Assembly (NCBI RefSeq): GCF_011300455.1
Contig: NZ_CP049869.1
Location: forward strand, 372,001-436,000
Origin: Sphingomonas piscis
Lineage (GTDB): Bacteria > Pseudomonadota > Alphaproteobacteria > Sphingomonadales > Sphingomonadaceae
Length of the DNA stretch: 64,000 bases
Direction of reading: 5' to 3'
The first letter of the stretch is position 1, and each line of letters opens with the position of its first letter. A program made the translations under genes and the position numbers. Shown here one piece after another: positions 36,011 to 43,991 of this stretch. The notes under the pieces were generated by a model. It did no database searches. It was given only the letters and a program-made list of their open reading frames with translations, and was not told the origin of the DNA.

Positions 36011-37435
36011 TCAACGTCGCGGTGAAGCAGCGGCGGACGCGTCAAGCTGTGCGCCGAGCGGATCCTTGCCGGCAACCGCGGTCCCAGCGGCGCTGAAGTC
36101 CATGATCACGTCCGCCGACTTGCTGTAGCGCGGCCAGGCGGGCAGCCCCTTGCCGTTCGGATCGCCCCGCCTGGCGAAATTGGCGATGTAGCTGCTGATC
36201 GCCTCGCCCATCCCATTGTCCCGCGCCGTCGTCGCCGCGCCGTATTTGGTGTCCTGCGTGTTGAAGAAGAAGGGGATGTCGCTGGCATGGTCGGCCCCCG
36301 TCTTGCCGAGCGATTCCGCGACGTAGGAGAAGCGGTAGGCATAGGTCGGAACGCCCTTGGCGCTCAGCACCCCTGCCAGCGTGTGGGCGCCTGTCGCCAT
36401 ATAGCCCGTCGGACCGCCGCTATCGTTGCTGGTCGCGCCGATCATCACCGGCACCCGGGCAAGCTTCCCCGCCGCCATGGCGCTGGCCGGATCCACTGCC
36501 ATCGCACCATCGACGAACGGCCAGGCGAAGTTGCGCGGTTCATTGGAGGGACGGAACAGCGCCATCAGGTTGAGCCCGTCGACAACCTGCTCGCCCGACA
36601 AGGCGCGCAGCTTGGCCAGCGCCTGAGCGTCGCCTGCTGCAATCCCCTTACCTTCGGCAAAACGAAGGCTCGCCGCCTGCGCCGCCGCCTGGCCTGCGGG
36701 ATCGGCCTTGCCGTCCCCGCCCGACATCACCACCGCCCGGTGGAACAGCCCGCCCGCCATCGGCGAGGTCAGCAGCGTGTTGACCGACATGCCGCCGGCG
36801 CTCTCGCCGATAATGGTAACGTTGCTGGGGTCGCCGCCAAACGCCGCGATATTGCGCTTGATCCACTTCAGCGCGGCGATCTGGTCCATCAGCCAGTAAT
36901 TGCCCGCCGGCATTCCGCCGTCCGCCGTCAGTTGCGGATGAACGAACGTACCGAACCGGCCCAGCCGATAATTGAAGCTTGCGAACACCACGCCCTTTTT
37001 GGCGAGATCCGCGCCCGAATAGGTCGGCGGCGACGATCCGCCGTTGACGAATCCGCCGCCATAGATCCACGCGATCACCGGCAGCTTCGCGCCGGCTTTT
37101 GCACGCTCGGGCGCCCAGACATTCATGACCAGGCAGTCCTCGGCCGGTGCGGTGCCCAGCGGCGCGGCGTCGCTGGGGAAGGGCAGCTGCATGCAATCAT
37201 GGCCATAGTCGGTCGCCTGCCGAACGCCCGCCCACTTGGCGGCCGGTTGCGGCGCCCGCCAGCGGTTCTCACCCACGGGAGGCGCGGCAAAGGGAATGCC
37301 CTTCCACGACTTGACCCCCTCACCGACAGACCCGCTCACCTGACCGCTTTCCGTCCGGGCGATTGGCCCAGCCGCACTTGCAGTTCCGCTTAGCGCAATC
37401 ATCAGCAATGCCGCCGACATCCCGAACTTCAACAT
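36011..37435 (-). CDS. Type-B carboxylesterase/lipase family protein
   Basis: A 474-residue exported alpha/beta-hydrolase with a signal peptide (MLKFGMSAALLMIALSGTASA) and the carboxylesterase type-B hallmarks: EDCLVMNVWAPE near residue 99, the oxyanion-hole WIYGGGFVNG and the nucleophile elbow IIGESAGGMS (Ser near 212), then a C-terminal GADHASDIPFFF that contributes the His. It is probably periplasmic, cleaving esters such as acyl or feruloyl decorations. It stands alone between terminator-like structures. Confidence 0.92.
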   Translation of the reverse strand: MLKFGMSAALLMIALSGTASAAGPIARTESGQVSGSVGEGVKSWKGIPFAAPPVGENRWRAPQPAAKWAGVRQATDYGHDCMQLPFPSDAAPLGTAPAEDCLVMNVWAPERAKAGAKLPVIAWIYGGGFVNGGSSPPTYSGADLAKKGVVFASFNYRLGRFGTFVHPQLTADGGMPAGNYWLMDQIAALKWIKRNIAAFGGDPSNVTIIGESAGGMSVNTLLTSPMAGGLFHRAVVMSGGDGKADPAGQAAAQAASLRFAEGKGIAAGDAQALAKLRALSGEQVVDGLNLMALFRPSNEPRNFAWPFVDGAMAVDPASAMAAGKLARVPVMIGATSNDSGGPTGYMATGAHTLAGVLSAKGVPTYAYRFSYVAESLGKTGADHASDIPFFFNTQDTKYGAATTARDNGMGEAISSYIANFARRGDPNGKGLPAWPRYSKSADVIMDFSAAGTAVAGKDPLGAQLDASAAASPRR

Positions 37436-37661
37436 CCTGTCCTCTCCTTTTTGGGGCTGATGATAAGCTGAACCGACCGACCCGCGCCAGTGTATCCGAC
37501 CGGGCGCGCGCTGCTTTGTCCAGCTAAGTACAATCGAACCTATCGGTAATTTCTGGCTAATACCTTACAGTAAACCATAGTATAGCACGGCTGAACCACA
37601 GTAATAACTCAGTAACTTCTCTCATGAGAAAATCACCACATCGGTCTCAATCGAGTGGTGG

Positions 37662-39185
37662 ATGGTCCAGGCTACGTCTTGCACATGGGTTCAGCGGAAG
37701 GTTTCCAGCCTTAAGCTGCTGCTGCGTGCTGTCGGCGTCGATACCATGGGCAACACGACCATGATCGTCGCCGCATGCCTCATTCCTATTCTTGGAATGA
37801 TCGGCGGCGGCCTTGATGTCGCTCGGGCTTATACGGTCAAGGCCAAGATGCAGAGTGCCTGCGACGCCGCGGCGCTGGCTGCCCGGCGCGAAATGGCGGG
37901 CGGCGCGATTAACCAGTCGGCACGCGACGAAAGCGCCAACTTCTTCAGCTTCAACTTCCCGCCCGGCACCATGCAGGCTGATCCCGTGAACCTCTCCATC
38001 GAGGCGAGCGACACCGACGCATCGGTGGTGGAAGTGGCCGCGTCCACGTCGGTGCCGACGACGATCATGGCGCTGTTCGGCAAGGACAAGATCGACCTCG
38101 CGGTTCAATGCAACGCCGACCAGGATTATGTGAACAACGACATCATGCTCGTTCTCGACGTCACCGGGTCGATGAACTGCACGGCCGGCACCACCTGCGC
38201 CTACGCCGCCACCGAACAGACCAACTCCCGCCTGTCGCGCCTCCGCACCGCGTCCGTATCGCTCTACCGGGCATTGGAAGGCGCAAGGGGCGTCCGCACC
38301 CGCTACGGCTTCATGCCATATTCGATGACGGTTAACGTCGGCGGCGATCTCAACAGCAACTGGATTCGGGATCCTGCCAGCTACTGGCAGTGCACCAGGA
38401 CCAACGGCAACCGCTGCCAGACGTGGCAGTCCTATGTTCCCACCCGCAGTCCGGCCTGGCCCCTTTTGTGGAAGGGATGTGTCGAGGAACGCTCGACCAT
38501 CTCCCAGAATTATCAGGCGCAAATCCGCATTTCGACCGATGTCGCACAGGCGGACATCGACAGCGTCTCGACGACCGACGCAAAGCTGAAGTGGCAGCCT
38601 TATGATGATGCCGCGACGACCGGCTATACGGACAGCATTGCCGACAATCTCGCGCATTTCTGCCCGGCAAGGGCCGGCCGTCTCGCCACCTACGATTCCG
38701 AAACTGCCTTTCAGAACAAGATGAATTCGATGCTGACCAGCGTCGGCGGCTACACCAACCACGATCTCGGCATCATGTGGGCAGCGCGTTACCTGTCCGG
38801 AACCGGCATGTTCCAGACCGACAATCCCGACACGTTCAACAGCATTCCCGTCGAACGCCACATCATCTTCTTGACCGACGGAGCGATGACCGCCTCCGAC
38901 ACCAACTACAGCTCGTTCGGAGTTACCGCCGCCGAGGACCGCATGACCGGCAACGGCAACAGCCTGAACCGCCACAAGACCCGCTTCCTCAACGCCTGCG
39001 ACCGGGCTCGCCAGATGGGGATGACCGTCTGGGCGATCGCGCTGGACCCCAACCTTGGCGAAGCGGACGACATCAAGCCCTGCGCGTCCGGCGACGACCA
39101 TTTCTTCACCAGCGACGGATCGAATCTCGACCGGGTGTTCGATCAGATCGGCAAGGGCATCGGCCGCCTGAGGATTACGCGATGA
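37662..39185 (+). CDS. tadG: TadG-like pilus assembly protein with VWA domain
   Basis: A 507-residue Tad-type minor pilin. A prepilin-like N-terminus (MGNTTMIVAACLIPILGMIGGGLDVARAY) inserts in the membrane, followed by the Flp-like TadE/G region and a von Willebrand factor A domain with MIDAS motif LVLDVTGSMN near residue 163 and FLTDGAM near residue 407. ATG 37662 has a G-rich GTGGTGG just upstream. It is the first of three overlapping genes encoding Tad pseudopilins; no Tad ATPase, secretin or peptidase is nearby. Confidence 0.85.
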   Translation: MVQATSCTWVQRKVSSLKLLLRAVGVDTMGNTTMIVAACLIPILGMIGGGLDVARAYTVKAKMQSACDAAALAARREMAGGAINQSARDESANFFSFNFPPGTMQADPVNLSIEASDTDASVVEVAASTSVPTTIMALFGKDKIDLAVQCNADQDYVNNDIMLVLDVTGSMNCTAGTTCAYAATEQTNSRLSRLRTASVSLYRALEGARGVRTRYGFMPYSMTVNVGGDLNSNWIRDPASYWQCTRTNGNRCQTWQSYVPTRSPAWPLLWKGCVEERSTISQNYQAQIRISTDVAQADIDSVSTTDAKLKWQPYDDAATTGYTDSIADNLAHFCPARAGRLATYDSETAFQNKMNSMLTSVGGYTNHDLGIMWAARYLSGTGMFQTDNPDTFNSIPVERHIIFLTDGAMTASDTNYSSFGVTAAEDRMTGNGNSLNRHKTRFLNACDRARQMGMTVWAIALDPNLGEADDIKPCASGDDHFFTSDGSNLDRVFDQIGKGIGRLRITR

Positions 39186-39787
39186 TCAAACGGACACTCG
39201 CCCGCCTTGCCCACGACTGCCGCGGTGCCGCCGCCGTCGAGTTCGCGATCATCCTCCTCCCGCTCAGCATCGTCCTGATCGGCGGGCTAGACCTCGGCTA
39301 TCAAAGTTATCTTCGTGCGACGTTGCAGGGGACGCTTAACGACGTCGCCAGGCTTGCAAGCGTGGAAAGTCCCGACCTCGGTACCAGCGGAGCGACTCTC
39401 GAGGCCAAGGTCGAAAATGCGATCAAGCAGCGCATGAGCGTGCTCGCCAAGGACGGCAGCTACACCATCAGGATGCGCAACTACTCCTCCTTTTCGGGGG
39501 CCGGCAAGCCCGAGCCATTGGTCACCGACAAGAACAACAACGGCCGCTACGATGCGGGCGATTGCTGGCAGGACATCAACCCCAACGGCAGCTTCGACCT
39601 CGATTCCGCCAGAAGCGGCATCGGCGGTGCCAGCGACGTCGTCTTCTACGATGTTACCGAATCCGTTCCGCGCATTCTGCCGATGGCCAAGCTGGTCGGC
39701 CTGCCCGCCAACCATGTCGTGAAGGCGAGCGTCGCGATCCGTAGCCAGCCTTATGACGACCAGGAAAGGCCCACGGTCGCATGCTGA
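39182..39787 (+). CDS. TadE-like pseudopilin
   Basis: A 201-residue minor pilin with the class-III prepilin pattern CRGAAAVEFAIILLPLSIVL near residue 13 (Glu at +5 after the expected cleavage point) and an extracellular beta-rich region including DKNNNGRYDAGDCW, an Asp-rich possible calcium loop. The ATG overlaps the tadG stop by 4 nt (ATGA), so it is co-translated. Confidence 0.85.
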   Translation: MIKRTLARLAHDCRGAAAVEFAIILLPLSIVLIGGLDLGYQSYLRATLQGTLNDVARLASVESPDLGTSGATLEAKVENAIKQRMSVLAKDGSYTIRMRNYSSFSGAGKPEPLVTDKNNNGRYDAGDCWQDINPNGSFDLDSARSGIGGASDVVFYDVTESVPRILPMAKLVGLPANHVVKASVAIRSQPYDDQERPTVAC

Positions 39788-40419
39788 CCCCGCCGCTCTC
39801 TTCCCCGTCCCGTCTGCTTCGCGACACAAGCGGTGTGGCGATGGTCGAGTTCGCCCTTACCCTTCCCGTGCTGCTGCTGCTGGTGCTCGGGGGCATCGAG
39901 GTGACGAACCTCGCCGTCGCCCACCTCAAGGTGAACCAGGTCGCGACGACAACCGCCGACAATGCCGCCCGCGTTTCAAGCAAGATGGACGAAACCGACC
40001 TCGACGAGATCTTCGTCGGAGCGAAGACGGCCGGCGAGGCCATCGGGCTTGAGGATAAGGGACGGGTGATCCTCTCCTCGGTTCAGGACAATGGCAAGTC
40101 CGGCACTGCAAAGGGCCAGATGATCAATTGGCAGCGTTGCTTCGGAAAGGCGACCGGTAAGCCGCCGAAGTACGGCCGCGAGGGCAAGGGGCGAAGCGAC
40201 GCCGCGCTCAAGGACGGCGTCGGCAAGACGCGGAAGATCAAGGCGCAGCCCGGGACCGCCGTGATGCTGGTCGAGGTGGCCTACACCTACGATCCCATGT
40301 TCTTCGCTGCCGTCACCGGCGGCCCGATCGACATCAACTATGAAACCGCCTTCAACGTCCGCGAACGGACCGAGCTTGGCATCACCAACACCAAAGGCCG
40401 CCCGGTCAAGAGCTGCTGA
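39781..40419 (+). CDS. TadE-like pseudopilin
   Basis: A 212-residue minor pilin with DTSGVAMVEFALTLPVLLLL near residue 14, again with the Glu5-type prepilin signature, and a globular C-domain ending GRPVKSC. Its ATG overlaps the preceding tadE stop by 7 nt. The three genes probably encode tip/adaptor components of a Tad (Flp) pilus. Confidence 0.85.
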   Translation: MLTPPLSSPSRLLRDTSGVAMVEFALTLPVLLLLVLGGIEVTNLAVAHLKVNQVATTTADNAARVSSKMDETDLDEIFVGAKTAGEAIGLEDKGRVILSSVQDNGKSGTAKGQMINWQRCFGKATGKPPKYGREGKGRSDAALKDGVGKTRKIKAQPGTAVMLVEVAYTYDPMFFAAVTGGPIDINYETAFNVRERTELGITNTKGRPVKSC

Positions 40420-40437
40420 GGCGCGGCTCCTACCGCT

Positions 40438-41448
40438 CTACTGGCTGTCGAGATGCCGCTGAAAGAAGGGCAGCACCTTGCCGCGGAATTGCTGGGCGAT
40501 ACGGTTGACGTGGTCGCCTTCGTAAAGCTGCCAGTCGTACTTGATCCCATACTGCCCAAGCGCCGCCCGGAACCGTTGCACGTCGGGCAGCAGAAAGTCC
40601 TTGTCGCCGATGTCGATCGCAAAACCGTCGTAGCTCTTCAGCGCCGTCAGATATTGCGGCAGCATCACCAACGGCGCGTTCGCGGCCACCCGGCCGGCAA
40701 AGACAGGATCCACCGTCCCATCCTCCTTCAGGCCGAAGTCGATGAACATGGGCCCCTTGTCCGGCGCCGGCGCCCATGCTGCGAGCGAGGCGAACCCCGC
40801 CTTGGTGAAGAAGTCGCCGGCCTGCGCCTGCGCCAGCGTCATTCCGCTCATCTTCTTGAGCTGGTCGGCCGCCGGAACCATCGGCGCCAGGCAGCACGGG
40901 CTCATCGCATAGAGGCTTGAAAAGACCTCCGGATATTTCATGCCCAGCTTGATCGTGCCGTATCCGCCCATCGAATGGCCCGACAGGCCGCGGCTCTCGC
41001 GCTTGGCGATCGTCCGGTAGTGACCGTCGACGTAGGCGACGAGATCGCGCGCCACGAACCGCTCGAAATTGCCCGTCGTTGGGGAGTTGGAATACATGGC
41101 GCCCGCATGCCGGGTATAAGCGTCCGGCAACACCAGGATCATCTCCGGCCCGCTCGCCGCAACCGAGCTAAGCGCTGCGTCTGCCTCGACGCCCTTGAGG
41201 TTGTCTTCCGCATTGGAGGTGAAACCATGGAGGAAATAGACGACGGGATAGCGCTTCGACTTGTTGGCAGCGTAGCTGGGCGGCAGCACCACCACGACCT
41301 TTCGGTCGGCCGAATTGCCCTCGAGATTGCCCTCCAACGACGCGCCATGGACACTGATGCGCTCAACCGTCGCTGCCCGTTGCGCCTGTACCGGCGCCGA
41401 GATCGCGACCGCCGCCATTGCTGCCGCAGCCATGCAAACCACTCTCAC
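40438..41448 (-). CDS. Esterase D/feruloyl-esterase-type alpha/beta hydrolase
   Basis: A 336-residue exported serine esterase. It has an Ala-rich signal peptide ending APVQAQ, LPPSYAANKSKRYPVVYFLHG early in the domain, the elbow GLSGHSMGGYG (nucleophile Ser), and a late EGDHVNRIAQQF with the catalytic His. Similar proteins are annotated as S-formylglutathione hydrolase, feruloyl esterase or antigen-85-like. GTG 41448 is chosen with CGGAGAG upstream; the frame is open to 41559, but that N-terminus would bury the signal. Its stop is 19 nt from the convergent tadE gene. Confidence 0.87.
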   Translation of the reverse strand: MRVVCMAAAAMAAVAISAPVQAQRAATVERISVHGASLEGNLEGNSADRKVVVVLPPSYAANKSKRYPVVYFLHGFTSNAEDNLKGVEADAALSSVAASGPEMILVLPDAYTRHAGAMYSNSPTTGNFERFVARDLVAYVDGHYRTIAKRESRGLSGHSMGGYGTIKLGMKYPEVFSSLYAMSPCCLAPMVPAADQLKKMSGMTLAQAQAGDFFTKAGFASLAAWAPAPDKGPMFIDFGLKEDGTVDPVFAGRVAANAPLVMLPQYLTALKSYDGFAIDIGDKDFLLPDVQRFRAALGQYGIKYDWQLYEGDHVNRIAQQFRGKVLPFFQRHLDSQ

Positions 41449-41643
41449 AAGCACTCTCCGCGTTTTGTTATAGACAGAAGCTATGCGGATCGGTGGCGAT
41501 GAGCAACTCGCTCCATTCATATTGTTCGCCATGTCGGTCCAATCGATTTCTCGTCTCAATTCGGGACCGGACCTGAGACACTGTTTGACTTTTGCTTTCG
41601 ATGAGCGGTTAACTTGAAATTAACGATTCACTGGGGAACGGAA

Positions 41644-42274
41644 ATGAAGACGATCGCACCATTTTAGGGCGCTTGCCATTGCGGCACTTTCCGCTGTTCC
41701 TGCACAGGCAGAGGTCACCGGATCGCTGAGCAGCGCAACCGGGCCTTTCCTCACTTTGTCCGACGCTGGCCTGAACGGTGGCACCATTGCCACCCTGTCC
41801 GGTGGTACCGTCTATTCGGAAGATAAGCCGATCGCCGACATCCCGGCCGGGACCGCCCCGGGCACCAACTTCCTCGCCGCCGGCCCGTCCTCGGGCCAAG
41901 TTGCGACCTTGACCTTCACCGCCCCGTTGCGTTCGTTCGGCTTCCTCTGGGGCTCGCCCGACTGGTACAACAGGCTTTCAGTAAAGAGCGATTTCGGCGT
42001 CTATAATTTCACGGCAAGCAGCCTCGGCTTCCCCGTCTCGAACGGAGATCAGAGCTTCGGTCAGTATGTCCGCTTCGTTGCCGGTGCCGCCGATCAGATC
42101 CGGTCGGTGACCTTCGCCAACAGCTCGCAGATCGATGCGTTTGAGGTGTCCAACTTCCAGGTGTCCGCGGTTCCGGATCCTGCCACTTGGGCGACGATGA
42201 TCATCGGCTTTGGCGCGATCGGCTTCGCAATGCGCGCGTCTCGCCGCAAGGGGACGAGGCTCGCCAGGGCCTGA
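41644..42274 (+). CDS. PEPxxWA-CTERM exported protein, frameshifted in signal peptide
   Basis: A secreted protein of about 209 residues anchored by a C-terminal sorting signal: VPDPATWATMIIGFGAIGFA followed by RRK, the PEPxxWA-CTERM type processed by an exosortase/archaeosortase system. The likely start ATG 41644 gives MKTIAPF, then a stop at 41665; the rest of the signal peptide (ALAIAALSAVPAQAEV) and the mature protein continue in the +1 frame from 41669. One extra T in the TTTT at 41662-41665 would restore a perfect signal peptide. The downstream 172 codons from 41756 are intact. No exosortase gene is in the window. Confidence 0.75.
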
Positions 42275-42296
42275 ACCTTCTCTGAGGGGGCATTGA

Positions 42297-42327
42297 CGCC
42301 GTCGGCTGTGCCAGCCGGCGGCGTTTT
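42297..42327 (+). terminator. Rho-independent terminator after the PEP-CTERM gene
   Basis: CGCCGTCGGCTG / CAGCCGGCGGCG (12 bp with one G-U) with loop TGC and trailing TTTT, 22 nt after the stop codon. Confidence 0.85.
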
Positions 42328-42411
42328 GCCGTACGCGTAAACGGGATGCACAATCCGCATCTCGGCCATGCGCTCTTCGCATTTGCAGCAAAATCGGCTC
42401 TTCGACATAAC

Positions 42412-42481
42412 TGTCCCTGCCGATTACGGCATCCTCTCCAAGCCTTCGGGGGCGCTCCTAAGGGAACGCCCCCGTTTTTTT
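42412..42481 (+). ncRNA. Candidate small RNA with own promoter and terminator
   Basis: Between two terminators on the plus strand there is an isolated unit: a -35-like TTGCAG (42383-42388), 17-nt spacer, -10-like CATAAC (42406-42411), a small hairpin TGCCG-ATTA-CGGCA (42418-42431), an unpaired pyrimidine stretch CCTCTCC (42433-42439) resembling an anti-Shine-Dalgarno, then a terminator GGGGGCG...CGCCCCC with seven T. The product would be about 65-70 nt. No homology to a named sRNA can be verified; the terminator could instead end a short read-through transcript. Confidence 0.45.
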
Positions 42482-42530
42482 GACCAAATCGGCGGCTGGG
42501 TGCATTTTTCACATGTTGCACCGCACCAGA

Positions 42531-42545
42531 GTTGCTAAAAGCAAC
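42531..42545. promoter_or_regulatory. Palindrome just upstream of lysR start
   Basis: GTTGC-TAAAA-GCAAC, a 5-bp inverted repeat with a T-N11-A-like layout, ends 2 nt before the LysR-gene ATG. It is a plausible autoregulatory LysR site. Confidence 0.4.
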
Positions 42546-42547
42546 CC

Positions 42548-43426
42548 ATGCTACGACTCCCCCCACTCGGAGCACTCCAGGCGTTTGTTCAGGTCGCGCG
42601 TCAGGGCTCGCTGAAGGCGGCGGCCGATTCGCTGGCGCTGTCTTCGCCGGCGCTCACACGGCGGATCCAGGCTCTCGAACATTTCGTCGGTTCCCCATTG
42701 TTCGAGCGGCAGCACAATGCCGTTCTCCTGAATATGCGCGGCCGAAGGCTTCTTGAGGAGGTCGGACCACACCTTGATGCCTTGGCTCAGGCGCTTGAAC
42801 ATGCGACCGGCCCGGCCCGCGGCATGCAGATCAAGCTGGCCGTCCCGAGCCTGTTCGCGTCGCAATGCCTGGTGCCTGTGCTGCCGTCACTACGGGAGCG
42901 GCATCCGGCGCTGCAGGTGGAGCTGGAAACCGGCGGCAATCGCCTCAACCGGCTCAACGAAGGCGTCGATGCGGCGATCGTCATCGCCACCCACGTCGAC
43001 TCCAAGCTCTATTCGCGCTTCCTCGAACGGGGGAAGGTCGTCGCCATCGGCGCCCAGTCGTTGAAGGACGGCCTCCGCTCCCCGGCGGACCTGGCCAAGG
43101 TGCCGGTCCTTCTACACCGCAACATGGCGACGAACTTCGACGCCTGGAAGAAGTCCGTCGGCCTGCCGGACCTGGAACCCGCAAGCATCACGTATTTCGA
43201 CGCGGGCCAGCTCATCCTCGACACGGCGGCCGCCGGGCTCGGCGTCGCTTTCATGTTGGACCATCACCTCGATAACTCGCAGGACTCGCGCCTGGTTCAG
43301 ATCTTCGACCAGACGGTAGAAAGCCCTTATTCCTACTGGTTCGCCTGCTTGCCCAGCGCCCTCACCCGCCGGCCGGTGAAAGCCTTCCACGACTGGCTCT
43401 TCGACCGCTTCGCCGTCGCCGCTTAG
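42548..43426 (+). CDS. LysR family transcriptional regulator
   Basis: A 292-residue LTTR: an N-terminal winged HTH (LGALQAFVQVARQGSLKAAADSL then SPALTRRIQALEHFVGSPLF) and a periplasmic-binding-protein-like effector domain from about residue 95 to the end (ELETGGNRLNRLNEGVDAAI). It belongs to the GcvA-like group by pattern. No divergent partner gene is adjacent, so its target is unclear. It is preceded by a candidate sRNA terminator and followed by a terminator. Confidence 0.93.
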   Translation: MLRLPPLGALQAFVQVARQGSLKAAADSLALSSPALTRRIQALEHFVGSPLFERQHNAVLLNMRGRRLLEEVGPHLDALAQALEHATGPARGMQIKLAVPSLFASQCLVPVLPSLRERHPALQVELETGGNRLNRLNEGVDAAIVIATHVDSKLYSRFLERGKVVAIGAQSLKDGLRSPADLAKVPVLLHRNMATNFDAWKKSVGLPDLEPASITYFDAGQLILDTAAAGLGVAFMLDHHLDNSQDSRLVQIFDQTVESPYSYWFACLPSALTRRPVKAFHDWLFDRFAVAA

Positions 43427-43458
43427 TCCCGGCCGCCGCCCCGCTTGAACAAGAAAAA

Positions 43459-43492
43459 GGGCGGCGGGTCACCCGACCTGCCGCCCCATTTT
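43459..43492. terminator. Bidirectional terminator between lysR and the small secreted gene
   Basis: GGGCGGCGGGTC / GACCTGCCGCCC (12 bp, one G-U) with loop ACCC, followed by CATTTTC on the plus strand and TTTTTCTT on the minus strand. Confidence 0.88.
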
Positions 43493-43512
43493 CGTAATCC
43501 GTCGACGAAAGG

Positions 43513-43848
43513 TCAGTTCGATCCCGACCGGAACGTCGGCGCATTTTGCGCGATTTGCGGCGTCTTCAGCGATGCAGCCAGCTCATCGGCTTCCTTCTTA
43601 GAAACCCGGAACGCGACTTCCTTGCTGCCGACATCGCCGACGACATGGCCGTCAGGCTTCACCGTGAACCTGAAGGCGTCGCCGCGAACGAACTTGCCTT
43701 CGATGACAACCGCGTCGGCATCCGCCAAGCGCGTGGAATATTCGAACTTTTGACCCTCGAAGCTGCCGATCGAAACCGGCTTGACGCTTCCGGCTATTGC
43801 CGGTGCAGCGAACCCAAGAGCAATCATCGTCAATGTGGACCGAAGCAT
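43513..43848 (-). CDS. Small exported protein of unknown function
   Basis: A 111-residue protein with a signal peptide (MLRSTLTMIALGFAAPAIAGS) and a mature beta-rich region (VVIEGKFVRGDAFRFTVKPD, then KEADELAASL). I do not recognise a family. ATG 43848 has GGAGG 6 nt upstream; an in-frame GTG/ATG slightly upstream (43860) overlaps that ribosome-binding site. It is monocistronic by appearance. Confidence 0.75.
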   Translation of the reverse strand: MLRSTLTMIALGFAAPAIAGSVKPVSIGSFEGQKFEYSTRLADADAVVIEGKFVRGDAFRFTVKPDGHVVGDVGSKEVAFRVSKKEADELAASLKTPQIAQNAPTFRSGSN

Positions 43849-43991
43849 GTGAACCTCCATCTGGTGGTGTTTTTGCGTTGGTCCTCTCTAGCCGCGGCCC
43901 TTATGCGCCCGGGCCGGCCCCGCCTCAAATGCAAAGCCCGCGCAGTCGTGATGCATTCGCTGCATTGCAGCATCGGCAATGGCTGAGTGAG

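Noticed and set aside
37647..39101. 484-codon antisense frame over tadG
   Set aside because: Valine/glycine-rich shadow frame; tadG carries MIDAS and prepilin motifs.
42094..42408. Minus-strand frame starting MSKSRFCCKCEERM (Cys-rich)
   Set aside because: The cysteine cluster is attractive, but most of the frame is antisense to the PEP-CTERM gene and crosses its terminator; no ribosome-binding site is seen.
42346..42483. 45-codon plus-strand frame across the candidate sRNA
   Set aside because: It ends inside the terminator U-tract and has no ribosome-binding site or protein-like composition.
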